A stretch of 51,298 bases of DNA from Gammaproteobacteria bacterium (GCA_018222985.1 JAAEZG010000012.1:1-51298); one strand, 5' to 3'; counted from the stretch's first letter, positions 26,766 to 35,587 are shown. The notes: a model not told the origin generated them from the sequence alone. Program-made: numbers and translations.

Positions 26766-27956
26766 ATGTACACATCTCGCGGCTATTTAAGCACCTTTAT
26801 GCTACCGGTAATTGCTGGGTTATTGTCGCTTTTTGTGGCTATTGCAGCGTCACAACATGAGGTGCAAAAACGCTGGCACTTGCAAACTGCGGCCGATGCG
26901 ATGGCACATAGTGCAGCAACGATCATGGCGCGCGAAATGAACGTATTAGCCGTATTTAACCGCGCCATCATTGCAAACCAAGTTGCACAAGGACAATTGC
27001 TGGGGTTGAGTAGTTGGTTCAGCAATATTGAGTCCGCATCTGAGCGTCTTGCTTTAGTGACCTTTTGGATACCTTATGTCAACGCCGTTACCGCGCAGTT
27101 ATCACGAATTGTCACGACCATTGATAGGCCACTTCAAAGTTTTATCGATGTAGGCTTGGCTCTACAAGAATCGTTACTGACAGCGCTTCAGCTAGCCCAA
27201 GTAGCGGTGCGATTTTCGTTTGCACAAATTATTCCAGAAACCTTGGCTCAGCTGTCTCAAATTCAGAATATTGAAACTGAGCAGTGGTCATTGGTGCATA
27301 GCCCTGGCCTAATTACCTTCCCTTGGCTTTGGTGGACATTTATCCCGCCGCAGTCGGCAGTTAATGATGATGAGCGTTTAACCAAACTGGTTCGGGCTAG
27401 CCGCGATCCTTTTTCCAAGTCGCGCAGCTATAACTGGTTCAACGCAGGGCTAGTTAAGGGAAAGAAAACAGGCGGAAATGAATTGATTGTGTCACGGCAT
27501 GGCTACTGGTCGTGGCAAGCCTTAGATACGGTTGCTGTGCATATCAATATGCTATTTCGGCGCACTGAAGTTCCGTGGGGGAATGGCGCCGCTTATCGAG
27601 GAAGTAAAATCACGCGCACCAGAGCCGCTGACTTTGGGGCTAGCCAAAGCATTAATCCAACAGCAACGCGCTGGGCACTTTCTTCGCAAAACAATATGGG
27701 AAGTGTGCGCAGTCCGCGCTACTTTGATCGAACTAACCTTGAAGTTTCTGAGTGGCCGTCTGTGTTGGTTATTTTTGATCAGGTGGTGGCAAAGGCAGGC
27801 GTTCGTTATAGTCGACCGGCTAGTGCATTTCCACGTTCGGATAGAACCCCAGAAAAAGCCAATCTCTACAACGCGCTGTGGGAACCTGAGTTGCGTTCAT
27901 TAAGCGCACTTGAAAAGGTTACGATTGTCCAATTCCAAACGCCGGAGGCGTCATAA
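26766..27956 (+). CDS. TadG-like Flp pilus-assembly protein
   Basis: The 396-residue protein has one N-terminal hydrophobic segment (STFMLPVIAGLLSLFVAIAAS) followed by QLQTAADAMAHSAA-type sequence (LQTAADAMAHSAATIMARE). That stretch is typical of TadG/TadE-G-like proteins, where the helix continues from the membrane into the periplasm. The rest is low in recognisable motifs. I use the ATG at 26766, one base after the pilin stop. It overlaps the next gene by one base (TAATG). Assignment to TadG is by family features and context; no von Willebrand domain is obvious. Confidence 0.7.
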   Translation: MYTSRGYLSTFMLPVIAGLLSLFVAIAASQHEVQKRWHLQTAADAMAHSAATIMAREMNVLAVFNRAIIANQVAQGQLLGLSSWFSNIESASERLALVTFWIPYVNAVTAQLSRIVTTIDRPLQSFIDVGLALQESLLTALQLAQVAVRFSFAQIIPETLAQLSQIQNIETEQWSLVHSPGLITFPWLWWTFIPPQSAVNDDERLTKLVRASRDPFSKSRSYNWFNAGLVKGKKTGGNELIVSRHGYWSWQALDTVAVHINMLFRRTEVPWGNGAAYRGSKITRTRAADFGASQSINPTATRWALSSQNNMGSVRSPRYFDRTNLEVSEWPSVLVIFDQVVAKAGVRYSRPASAFPRSDRTPEKANLYNALWEPELRSLSALEKVTIVQFQTPEAS

Positions 27957-28492
27957 TGAAAGTGCGGCAATATGGCCAAGGAATGCTCGAATTTATTCTG
28001 GCGCTGGGCGTGATTAGCAGTCTTATTATGGCTGCAGTCGTTCAAATAAATCAGTCGCTTAACAATCAGCACCAGCACTTAAACGGCATGCGTAGTCAGT
28101 TGTTTCAACCGCTGCCAAGCCCACAATGGCAGCCCGTAGAAACTGATCCTTTTTCTAGTAGGGTGTCAATGGTTACCGGTGCCTTCAGTCACTTGGTTGA
28201 TGCCGACTTTCCAGTTCGCAACTTAGTCAAAGTTGAACATGAGCAATCGCCCTATGTTCTAGCTAGGTTAACTCATGCATGGCAGGCCACTTCGGCCGCA
28301 GAGTTACATGAACGTCCCGCGAAGTTAACGGCAACATATCATTTAAACAAAATTGGCCTAAGTTCACTGCTCGATGTTGTTAGTTATATCCCTTTAGCAA
28401 AGGAATTACGGTCAAGCTCGATACAGCTAGGCAAAGTAAATGCTGATGTTGTACCTGCGGCGGCCACATGTCGAGATGAACAGTGTCGATAG
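27956..28492 (+). CDS. TadE-like prepilin-type protein
   Basis: The 178-residue protein begins MKVRQYG, then QGMLEFILALGVISSLIMAAVV. This is a prepilin-type leader with a probable cleavage after Gly7 and Glu at +5, followed by a membrane helix. Such TadE/TadF pseudopilins are minor components needed for Flp pilus assembly. The C-terminal region has no motif I recognise and contains a late Cys pair (TCRDEQC). CGGAGG precedes the start, which overlaps the upstream stop. Confidence 0.7.
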   Translation: MKVRQYGQGMLEFILALGVISSLIMAAVVQINQSLNNQHQHLNGMRSQLFQPLPSPQWQPVETDPFSSRVSMVTGAFSHLVDADFPVRNLVKVEHEQSPYVLARLTHAWQATSAAELHERPAKLTATYHLNKIGLSSLLDVVSYIPLAKELRSSSIQLGKVNADVVPAAATCRDEQCR

Positions 28493-28998
28493 CAGCGGCA
28501 TGGCTGTGGGCAAATGCTCAACAAATTCATGATAGCTCGGGTGCAAGCTTGTGGCGGTTAAAGCGACAGTACTCAGCATTGGAGTTGACGGTAAATTTGG
28601 GCTGCACACATAACACCCAAATGGGAGAGATTCTTTGGTGCGTGACACCGACATCTTTGTGGCTCGTTTCATCAGTTGGCCAACAGTACTACGTGCGTGA
28701 ATTTAGTAAACATGCGAAGGCAATATCCTATGGTCGTCACCCATGGTTTGGGCGCCAGATTGATCAGCAACACATTGACGGCTTTACTTTGGCTACTTAC
28801 TCAAGTGGCCATAGCGCAGATGCGCTAGTACGAGCCTTTCGATTCCGTAACAGTAGTCGTATTGAGTTTTTCAGGGAGATTGAACATGGACGTTACCACC
28901 TGGTTACACTTACCCCAAAGGCGGATGTCTTTATTATTGAGCAAGCCAACACAACGTACACCTTTGTTATTCAAGCAAAGCGGACAGAGCTTGATTGA
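28483..28998 (+). CDS. Hypothetical protein of the Tad-type locus
   Basis: I do not recognise this 171-residue protein. It starts at a GTG that lies inside the end of the TadE-like gene (10-nt overlap). The first 14 residues (MSIAAAWLWANAQQ) are hydrophobic but carry no basic residues, so export is uncertain. The rest is rich in aromatic and polar residues with no membrane helix. Its last 113 nt overlap the next prepilin gene in another frame. Position suggests a pilus-locus accessory role, nothing more. Confidence 0.55.
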   Translation: MSIAAAWLWANAQQIHDSSGASLWRLKRQYSALELTVNLGCTHNTQMGEILWCVTPTSLWLVSSVGQQYYVREFSKHAKAISYGRHPWFGRQIDQQHIDGFTLATYSSGHSADALVRAFRFRNSSRIEFFREIEHGRYHLVTLTPKADVFIIEQANTTYTFVIQAKRTELD

Positions 28999-29158
28999 AA
29001 CGCTCTTGCTTGCGGCGTTGTTAGGTGCCATTTGGTGGCTCCCGGCTACTGCAGATGGCCAGACTCTGGTTGAGTTGTTTGGTCACATTGCCAACAGTTC
29101 TGCGACCCATTTTCGCTGGGTTTGGTCAAGATTTTTACTAAACCCTTTTGTCGCTTGA
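28886..29158 (+). CDS. Second small TadE/TadF-like prepilin, nested start
   Basis: The 90-residue protein carries SGQSLIETLLLAALLGAIWWL, a prepilin-type motif: probable cleavage after Gly, Glu at +5, then a membrane helix. Only about 30 residues follow the helix. AGGGAG lies 8 bases before the ATG at 28886. That start is 113 nt inside the upstream gene; a later ATG at 28925 would still overlap by 74 nt. The motif leaves little doubt that the frame is real. It may be a minor pseudopilin. Confidence 0.65.
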   Translation: MDVTTWLHLPQRRMSLLLSKPTQRTPLLFKQSGQSLIETLLLAALLGAIWWLPATADGQTLVELFGHIANSSATHFRWVWSRFLLNPFVA

Positions 29159-29167
29159 GGGGGCAGA

Positions 29168-29920
29168 ATGACCGCGCAGCGAATCAAGTTTATTAGTATT
29201 TTCGGCTTGGCACTCCTACTTAGTGTTGCAAGCTATGAGTTAATACAAAAGTACGTGGCTGAACAAACAAGTAAGGAAATCAAAGAGCATCAAGAGCAAT
29301 ACATTGATGTGCTTGTGAGCCGTAAAAGCATCGTTGCGGGTGACATTATTGAGTCTGTTGTTTTAGCTAAGCGAAGTTACCCACAAACCTTGGTTCAAGA
29401 CAGTTGGTTGCGCCCAGAAGACGCCGAGTTGATTATCGGCTTGGCTGCTGCACGTTTTATCGAAAAAGGCGAGCCACTATCACCAGATACACTGGTTCCC
29501 GTGGCAGCAAAAACATTCTCTCAATCGCTAAAAGACAGCTATGTCGCCGTAACAACCATGATTTCAAAACCTCAGTTGCACAGTGGGTTGCTGCAAATAG
29601 GAGACCAAGTGACCTTGGTGTCTGCAAGTTTTGATGTGCAAGAAGATAACCTGGTTTTAAATAACATCGAAGTGCTAGCGCTCGATGACTACAACCAACC
29701 GAATCAACTCGCATTGTCCAATCAAGATTACTTACCAAGCACCATCACTTTTGCCTTTTCGACTGAACAGGCTCTTGTATTCGAACAAATGAGGCGCCAA
29801 GGGTTTGCGGTTTGGCTGCAAAGCCCGCAAACCACTCTGGTGCCAATTTCACGACCTAAATCAATCGCAATTTATTATATGCAAGCCGACAGGGAGGTCG
29901 ACAATGCCAGTAATTTTTAG
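29168..29920 (+). CDS. cpaB: Flp pilus assembly protein CpaB/RcpC
   Basis: The 250-residue protein has an N-terminal transmembrane segment (FISIFGLALLLSVASYELI), then a SAF-type domain (VSRKSIVAGDIIESVVLAKRSYP) and the RcpC/CpaB core (AVTTMISKPQLHSGLLQIGDQVTLV). CpaB is a periplasmic partner of the secretin in Tad systems. GGGGGCAG precedes the ATG. It overlaps the cpaC start by 17 nt; cpaB-cpaC-cpaF is the standard order. Confidence 0.85.
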   Translation: MTAQRIKFISIFGLALLLSVASYELIQKYVAEQTSKEIKEHQEQYIDVLVSRKSIVAGDIIESVVLAKRSYPQTLVQDSWLRPEDAELIIGLAAARFIEKGEPLSPDTLVPVAAKTFSQSLKDSYVAVTTMISKPQLHSGLLQIGDQVTLVSASFDVQEDNLVLNNIEVLALDDYNQPNQLALSNQDYLPSTITFAFSTEQALVFEQMRRQGFAVWLQSPQTTLVPISRPKSIAIYYMQADREVDNASNF

Positions 29921-31127
29921 TTTATCTAGGCTAGTAGCGTGCGCGCTAATGGCAGTATTGACCCCGGCAAGTTTTGCCAACGCGCTGGCCGACCAAAACC
30001 TACGAATGGGCATTGGCGAACTTCGCGTTATAAACGTCAAAGAGGTTTCTGACGTTGTTGTGGGCAACGAAGAGCTCGTTGCCGTGCAGCTGATCAATCA
30101 AGAATCCTTGGTGATTAAAGCCCTAAAAGCTGGGCAAACAGAGCTGTTAATTCGGCCTCAACGGCAGGCGGAACTGACACGACTCAATATCATCATCGAC
30201 CAAACTGCCAGGCAAAGTGAGCAAGTTCAACTGAATTGGCTTGCAGAGCATATGCCAGAGTTGTCCATTGATGTTCATGAAAACTTTGTATTAATTGCCG
30301 GTTCTCTTAGCGAATCAAAACATAATTTATTAAAGCAGCAAGCGGCTTTGCATAAACATTGGCTACTGCAAGTAAGCACAAAGCCTGAACAACAAGGCCG
30401 CATGATAGAGCTTGAAGTCAAAATTCTTGAAGTAAAAAGACAATACGCGCGTCAATTAGGCATTCGCTGGCCGGGTTCATATACCGGGCCGCAGGTAAGC
30501 GATGCTGGTAGTAGCTGGGTAACCTTACCCGTTGAGGTACAGACCACACTGAACTTACTGGAGCAAAATGGCCATGCCAGGGTGCTTGCAGAGCCTAAGT
30601 TAGTTGCCGCAAGCGGTGAGAAAGCAGAGTTTTTAGTTGGTGGTGAATTTCCAATTCCACAAGTTGTTGGGCAAGGCATGCAGGACGTGTCGTTTCGTGA
30701 GTACGGAATCGCCTTAGATATGGCGCCGGTCGACCAAGGCAAGCAAAATATTTCTACCGCAATCAAAGCTGAAATTAGCACCATAGACCCCGCGACAAGC
30801 GTCAATGGTATCCCTGGCATGTTGACGCGGCGTGTCAGTTCATCGATTACCGCAACCAGTGGCGAGCTTATTGTGTTATCTGGGCTACTCAGCCAAGAGC
30901 AGTCTAAGCAAGCGGACTTGTTCCCATTTTTAAATCAGCTCCCCATATTAGGAAGCTTGTTCAGATCTCAGCAGTTTCGTACAGCGGAAACTGAATTACT
31001 GGTTATTGTTAGTCCACAATTTAAAGCTGATATTGAACAGCGCAGCGCTCGAATGGATAAAGCAGAACGTGCCGTCGAGCAGTTTCGTCTGCAAGCGTCA
31101 TGTGTGGGGTTGACCGATGGTATTTAA
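29904..31127 (+). CDS. cpaC: Tad secretin CpaC/RcpA
   Basis: CpaC forms the outer-membrane channel through which the pilus leaves. The 407-residue protein has a signal peptide (VACALMAVLTPASFANA), an N-terminal domain typical of pilus secretins (GIGELRVINVKEVSDVVVGNEELVAV), and a secretin domain with VLAEPKLVAASGEKAEFLVGGEFPIP and ELIVLSGLLSQEQSKQADLFPFLNQLPILGSLFRS. It is shorter than many Tad secretins. The ATG at 29904 is preceded by AGGGAGG. It overlaps cpaF by 11 nt. Confidence 0.92.
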   Translation: MPVIFSLSRLVACALMAVLTPASFANALADQNLRMGIGELRVINVKEVSDVVVGNEELVAVQLINQESLVIKALKAGQTELLIRPQRQAELTRLNIIIDQTARQSEQVQLNWLAEHMPELSIDVHENFVLIAGSLSESKHNLLKQQAALHKHWLLQVSTKPEQQGRMIELEVKILEVKRQYARQLGIRWPGSYTGPQVSDAGSSWVTLPVEVQTTLNLLEQNGHARVLAEPKLVAASGEKAEFLVGGEFPIPQVVGQGMQDVSFREYGIALDMAPVDQGKQNISTAIKAEISTIDPATSVNGIPGMLTRRVSSSITATSGELIVLSGLLSQEQSKQADLFPFLNQLPILGSLFRSQQFRTAETELLVIVSPQFKADIEQRSARMDKAERAVEQFRLQASCVGLTDGI

Positions 31128-32289
31128 CAAAGAAACCGCGCATCAGCTATTAAGGCAGGCTCTGCAGCGCAGTGAGCGCAATATCGAGCAGATGAACCAT
31201 GCGCAGTTAGTTAGCTATGCAACAAAGCTTATCAACGATAATTGGTCGACACAGGCACAGCAAGAAACCCCCGATTGGGCTGCGACGGTTAATGACATTG
31301 TCAACGACTGCGTTGGTTTTGGGCCGCTTAGCTCTTTGTTGGAAGAGCCTAGCGTATCAGAAATCATGGTAAATCAATTTGATGTTATTTATGTCGAGCG
31401 TGATGGTCGGCTTACACGAACTGACAAGGTGTTCAAGAGCGAAGCTGAGCTGATTCAAGTGATTGACCGAATAATCACGCCCCTTGGACGTCGGCTAGAT
31501 AGTTCTCAGCCGATGGTTGATGCGCGAATGCCTGATGGCTCTCGCATTAACGCGGTGTTGGCGCCGGTAGCGCTCAACGGTAGCTGCTTAACCGTGCGAA
31601 AATTCCTGACCAAGCAACTGCATTTTGACCAGTTAGTAACCCAAGGTTCACTGTCCGAAGCGGCGGTAAATTACTTACAGCAAGCGATAACCAAGCGAAG
31701 AAATATTCTCATTGCTGGCGGTACCGGTACCGGCAAAACCACACTACTCAATACCTTAGCGAGTCATATTGACTCGGCACAGCGTTTAGTCACGATTGAA
31801 GACGCCGCAGAATTAAAGCTATCTCACGGCAACTTAATTGCTTTAGAAGCGCGCCCTGCAAACGCTGAAGGCCGAGGCGCGATTGCTATTCGTGATTTAT
31901 TAGTTAACGCGCTTCGAATGCGACCCGATCGTATCATTATTGGCGAGTGTCGAGGGGCTGAGGCGATCGATATGTTGCAGGCAATGAATACCGGACATGA
32001 AGGCTCATTGACAACTCTCCACGCAAATACTGCACGGGACGCACTCCAGCGTCTCGAAGTGATGGTGTTGATGGCTGGCTTCGATATGCCTTTAATGGCG
32101 ATTCGACAGCAAATTGCGTCGGCAATTGACGTGATCGTACAAATTCAGCGTCAAAGTGATGGGCGCCGGGTGGTTTCAGAAATTTGTGAGGTGACCGGAA
32201 TAGATGCGCAGGTCATTCAACTTAGTCAAATGTTTGTGCGCCGTGAAGCTCGGCTTGAAGCCACGGGAGTACTCTCCGAATGGCATTGA
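31117..32289 (+). CDS. cpaF: Tad pilus ATPase CpaF/TadA
   Basis: CpaF is the hexameric secretion ATPase that powers Flp pilus assembly. The 390-residue protein has the family N-terminus (GFGPLSSLLEEPSVSEIMVN), Walker A GGTGTGKTT near residue 203, the Asp box and Walker B region RMRPDRIIIGECRG, and TGHEGSLTTLHANTARDAL with the His box. It is shorter at the N-terminus than some CpaF proteins. It is coupled to both neighbours by overlaps. Confidence 0.95.
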   Translation: MVFNKETAHQLLRQALQRSERNIEQMNHAQLVSYATKLINDNWSTQAQQETPDWAATVNDIVNDCVGFGPLSSLLEEPSVSEIMVNQFDVIYVERDGRLTRTDKVFKSEAELIQVIDRIITPLGRRLDSSQPMVDARMPDGSRINAVLAPVALNGSCLTVRKFLTKQLHFDQLVTQGSLSEAAVNYLQQAITKRRNILIAGGTGTGKTTLLNTLASHIDSAQRLVTIEDAAELKLSHGNLIALEARPANAEGRGAIAIRDLLVNALRMRPDRIIIGECRGAEAIDMLQAMNTGHEGSLTTLHANTARDALQRLEVMVLMAGFDMPLMAIRQQIASAIDVIVQIQRQSDGRRVVSEICEVTGIDAQVIQLSQMFVRREARLEATGVLSEWH

Positions 32290-33140
32290 GTCAGCAAGTC
32301 ATATTGGGGCTGCTGCTATTGGCATGCTCGTTATGTATCACTTACTTGTTCGTGGTGGCCATTCGTTTCTGGCAACCACGGTTGCGTGAGTGGTTAAAAG
32401 AGAGCACGGAACAGTCACTCGCAGACTTTTTAATTTACATGCCAGCTAGCCAGTTTTGGACACGGTTTGCGATAGCTCTTGCGCCGCTGGTTGTTGTTCT
32501 TGGGGTGGTCGTTTCGTTAACAAGCGCACTATTGGTAGCCGGTGCCGGGTTGATCAGCACTTACTTTATTAAAAACGCATTGCTGGCGCGTCGGCTCAAT
32601 CAAGTGAACCGACAGTTACCGGATGGGCTCGATTTATTGGTGACCGCCGTAAGCGCAGGGTTAAGCTTCCAAGCAGCTTTGGAGCAAACAGCGCCACAGC
32701 TTCCTTGGCCACTCAGACAGGAATGGTCCTTAATGGTCCGGCTCACCAAAACTGGCGAGGGTATCTATCCAGCCTTGGCTAACTTCTATCAACGGATCAA
32801 CAGTGAGCCGGTTTTACAATTTCTATTGACGGTGCATTTGGGCCTTCAGCATGGGGCTCAGCAGGTTCATGTGTTGCAGCGACTTACGCAGTCGTTGCGG
32901 CAGCAACATTATGCTGTTGAACGCGTGAAAAGCCTATCAGCTCAAGCTCGAATGCAGGGCAAAGTGATGCTTATGCTGCCCGTTGGGCTATTTGCGGTAT
33001 TGCATAAACTACACCCTGAAAACACACAAACTTTGCTCGAGACATCCGTGGGTAACTTGCTGATTGGAGCTTGTGTTGGGCTGATGGTTTGTGGACACAT
33101 TTTAATACGCAAGGTGCTAGGAATGGCTTATGCCGATTAA
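32280..33140 (+). CDS. tadB: Tad inner-membrane platform protein TadB
   Basis: The 286-residue protein has an N-terminal membrane segment, two closely spaced segments around residues 58-100, a cytoplasmic T2SSF domain (RQLPDGLDLLVTAVSAGLSFQAALEQ), and C-terminal membrane helices. TadB and TadC form the platform that couples the ATPase to pilin insertion. The start overlaps cpaF by 10 nt. Confidence 0.88.
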   Translation: MALSQQVILGLLLLACSLCITYLFVVAIRFWQPRLREWLKESTEQSLADFLIYMPASQFWTRFAIALAPLVVVLGVVVSLTSALLVAGAGLISTYFIKNALLARRLNQVNRQLPDGLDLLVTAVSAGLSFQAALEQTAPQLPWPLRQEWSLMVRLTKTGEGIYPALANFYQRINSEPVLQFLLTVHLGLQHGAQQVHVLQRLTQSLRQQHYAVERVKSLSAQARMQGKVMLMLPVGLFAVLHKLHPENTQTLLETSVGNLLIGACVGLMVCGHILIRKVLGMAYAD

Positions 33141-33930
33141 GCTGAGTTTAATGGCCCTGCTTGTAATGCAGAGCCTTATTTTTGCAGCGTTTTGGTGGTT
33201 TCTACTTGCCCAACTGCAGCACAATGTTTGGCTTGATCATCGCTTGCATCACCTCATTTCACGACTGCCTAGTGCCGTGCAACAACGGCTAAATAATTAC
33301 GCGGTAACGCAGACTAGTGATAAAAGCGCTTCGCAATGGGTGGCGGTTCGGTTGGGGCAAGGTGTGTCGTTGTTTCTGTTGGCTTTATTGCCAATAAGCG
33401 GCGTATTAAAAGCAAGTTTTGTCGTTGTTATAGCCTGGTACGTTTTGTATCAAAAGTCGCTACGTAAGCAGTACATTCGCAAGGTCATACGAGAGTGGCC
33501 GAATTCATTAGATATGACCGCCATGCTTATGCATTCCGGATTGTCATTTCGAGCGACGATACATGCTTTTCAGAGCGCGCCCAATGACTCTGCTGCCTTG
33601 CGCGAATTAACACGCGTTCAGCGCGCACAGCAAAGTGGCTATTCATTAGAACAGGCTCTTGATGCCTTCGGAGCACGTATTTCTCACCCATGGATTCAAT
33701 TATTTATTGGTGCAGTGAAACAAGCACAGATCACGGGTGGTGAATTAGCTAAGACCTTGCAACGTCAAGCAGAGCAATGTCGCCAGCAGCAACTGTTGGA
33801 AGCTGAGAAGCGAGCTCAAGAGGTATCTGTAAAACTGATGTTTCCACTTATTTTTTGCTTTTTTCCAGTCACCATGTTGTTGATATTGGGACCGGTTTTT
33901 ATTGGCTTTATGAATGGAGGAATGACATGA
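33130..33930 (+). CDS. tadC: Tad inner-membrane platform protein TadC
   Basis: The 266-residue paralogue of TadB has an N-terminal helix, a pair of helices around residues 75-110, a T2SSF domain (EWPNSLDMTAMLMHSGLSFRATIHAF), and the C-terminal KLMFPLIFCFFPVTMLLILGPV helix. It overlaps tadB by 11 nt and the DUF192 gene by ATGA. Confidence 0.88.
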   Translation: MPIKLSLMALLVMQSLIFAAFWWFLLAQLQHNVWLDHRLHHLISRLPSAVQQRLNNYAVTQTSDKSASQWVAVRLGQGVSLFLLALLPISGVLKASFVVVIAWYVLYQKSLRKQYIRKVIREWPNSLDMTAMLMHSGLSFRATIHAFQSAPNDSAALRELTRVQRAQQSGYSLEQALDAFGARISHPWIQLFIGAVKQAQITGGELAKTLQRQAEQCRQQQLLEAEKRAQEVSVKLMFPLIFCFFPVTMLLILGPVFIGFMNGGMT

Positions 33931-34301
33931 AACAAGGACGTTTTATCTTACGTAAATCAGGGCGTTGTATATGGCGAGAAGTAAAAGTTATGGAGTACTT
34001 CCCACAACGCCTGGTAGGTATGCTGTATTTGCGTGTAGCCTCGCCACAGCGGGCATTTTGGTTTCCGCGATGCAACGCCATACACACCTGGGGAATGCGC
34101 TTTGCCATCGATGTAATTGGGTTAGACAAACAACTTCGAATTGCCACAGTGGTGAGAAATGTTCAACCGGCGCAGGTGGTACGTCTAGCCGGTGTTGACT
34201 CGATTATTGAGTGTGAAGCGGGCTGCCCGCTCCCCCTAGAAACATGGATAGGTGACTACCTAGAATTTGCCCAAAAGGAGTTGTGTTATGAGCAAGTTTA
34301 A
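33927..34301 (+). CDS. DUF192 protein within the Tad locus
   Basis: The 124-residue protein contains the DUF192 core: RLVGMLYLRVASPQRAFWFPRCNAIHTWGMRFAIDVIGLD, then VRLAGVDSIIECEAGC. DUF192 is a small beta-rich domain of unknown function that is often encoded close to Tad or type II secretion genes. No signal peptide is visible, unlike many exported members. The ATG at 33927 overlaps the tadC stop, with GGAGG before it. Confidence 0.85.
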   Translation: MKQGRFILRKSGRCIWREVKVMEYFPQRLVGMLYLRVASPQRAFWFPRCNAIHTWGMRFAIDVIGLDKQLRIATVVRNVQPAQVVRLAGVDSIIECEAGCPLPLETWIGDYLEFAQKELCYEQV

Positions 34302-34785
34302 ACGAGCTGTAATTGTAGCCATTGGCTTGCCATTAATTGGTTGCCAATCAAACGATGCGTCGTTTGAAAACATCGCGCAGTTGCAAGAGTTAGCGCAGCG
34401 CGCTTACGTATCTGGAGACTTACATCAGGCCGAAGGGCTGTGGTTAGATATTGTCAAAGTCATGCCCGAGCATACGGAAGCTTGGTGTCAGCTAGGTCAT
34501 ATTGATTACCGAGTGCATCGATATACCGCAGCAACCCATGCGTACCAGAAATGCTTAGCTATTACACCGCACAATGTTTCCGCTTGGCATAGCCTGACAG
34601 CAGCAAAGCTGCGTGAAGCTAGCGAAACACTTCTTATCGGTAGTGCTTATCTTGAAGGGGAAAAAGATCAACGGCTTGTTGCAAATTATCAACGGTTGTT
34701 GCGTGAATTAATGCGTTTGCATGGTATTGCAGGTGGAGAGCTGCGAGGAGAGAAGCAGGGAGCGGCAACCCATGAAAGTAAATAA
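34288..34785 (+). CDS. tadD: TPR lipoprotein, TadD-like
   Basis: The 165-residue precursor has a lipoprotein signal (IGLPLIGC) and about three tetratricopeptide repeats (LAQRAYVSGDLHQAEGLWLDIVKVMPEH, AWCQLGHIDYRVHRYTAATHAYQKCLAITPHN). TadD proteins are TPR lipoproteins needed for Flp pilus assembly, probably as pilotin-like helpers of the secretin. AAAAGGAG precedes the ATG at 34288. It overlaps its neighbours by 14 nt on each side. Confidence 0.8.
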   Translation: MSKFKRAVIVAIGLPLIGCQSNDASFENIAQLQELAQRAYVSGDLHQAEGLWLDIVKVMPEHTEAWCQLGHIDYRVHRYTAATHAYQKCLAITPHNVSAWHSLTAAKLREASETLLIGSAYLEGEKDQRLVANYQRLLRELMRLHGIAGGELRGEKQGAATHESK

Positions 34786-35587
34786 AGGTATTGCACTTCC
34801 GGTTATGGTGGTAATGACCGCCGTACTGGGGCTAGCGGTTATTACGTGGCTTCCAGCTACATCTGGAACCAACCTACAAACATGGCGGTTCAGACATATG
34901 ACATGGTGGCATTGGCAGCAAGCTGTTGTTCATTATTATCATGTCAAAGGTTTATGGCCCGATAATTTAATCGCTGTTCAGGCCGAGTTTGGACTTCCGC
35001 CACAGCCGGAGTTTATAGAGGGCTATAAGGTACCAGGAGGATTTACTGTGCGGTTAACAGGCGTTGACACGAATCAAGAAAAACAACTCGTTCGAGGGCT
35101 TTCACCCTATGTAGAGATAAACGTCAGTCAAGCGTTAGATGTTGAATTAACGCCCAGCAGTGAGGGCGCTGTTCCGGCGACGCTTATTTCGCGGTACAAC
35201 GCGACAGATATCCAGGCTGCTCTTGATATGAATTCTTATGACTTGAACTCGGTAGGCGTTTTGGCAGTTAACGATCAGATAGCGGTAAGCGGGCTAACCC
35301 AAGTCGCTGCATTGGATGCGCAAACTCTATCAGGTGAACAACTTAATTATGCCGGCGAAGTGGTTGTCGATAGTTTTTACTGGGCAACGCAACCGAATGC
35401 TATTGGTGCCTATACCAACCGAATAAAAATACTTTATGTGCAGCTCGATGATTACATGACATCACAAGAAAGTATTGCTAATCGTCCTCATCGGAATATT
35501 GACGTGGTTGAGTGCGCAAGTCGCGGGTGTTTTCAACACGCCGAAGCTCAAGATGCAGGCCAGCTTTGGCCAGTAGGTGAGCGCTAA
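34772..35587 (+). CDS. Pilin-like protein at the end of the Tad locus
   Basis: The 271-residue protein begins MKVNKGIALPVMVVMTAVLGLAVITWLP, a short basic leader ending in Gly followed by a hydrophobic helix, as in minor type IV pilins of the PilX type. It lacks the usual Glu at +5. The periplasmic part (YNATDIQAALDMNSYDLNSVG and beyond) has no motif I recognise, and ends with two Cys residues (VECASRGC) that may form a disulfide. Its last 110 nt overlap convergent mrpG. It may be a tip or adhesin-like minor pilin, but this is speculative. Confidence 0.6.
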   Translation: MKVNKGIALPVMVVMTAVLGLAVITWLPATSGTNLQTWRFRHMTWWHWQQAVVHYYHVKGLWPDNLIAVQAEFGLPPQPEFIEGYKVPGGFTVRLTGVDTNQEKQLVRGLSPYVEINVSQALDVELTPSSEGAVPATLISRYNATDIQAALDMNSYDLNSVGVLAVNDQIAVSGLTQVAALDAQTLSGEQLNYAGEVVVDSFYWATQPNAIGAYTNRIKILYVQLDDYMTSQESIANRPHRNIDVVECASRGCFQHAEAQDAGQLWPVGER

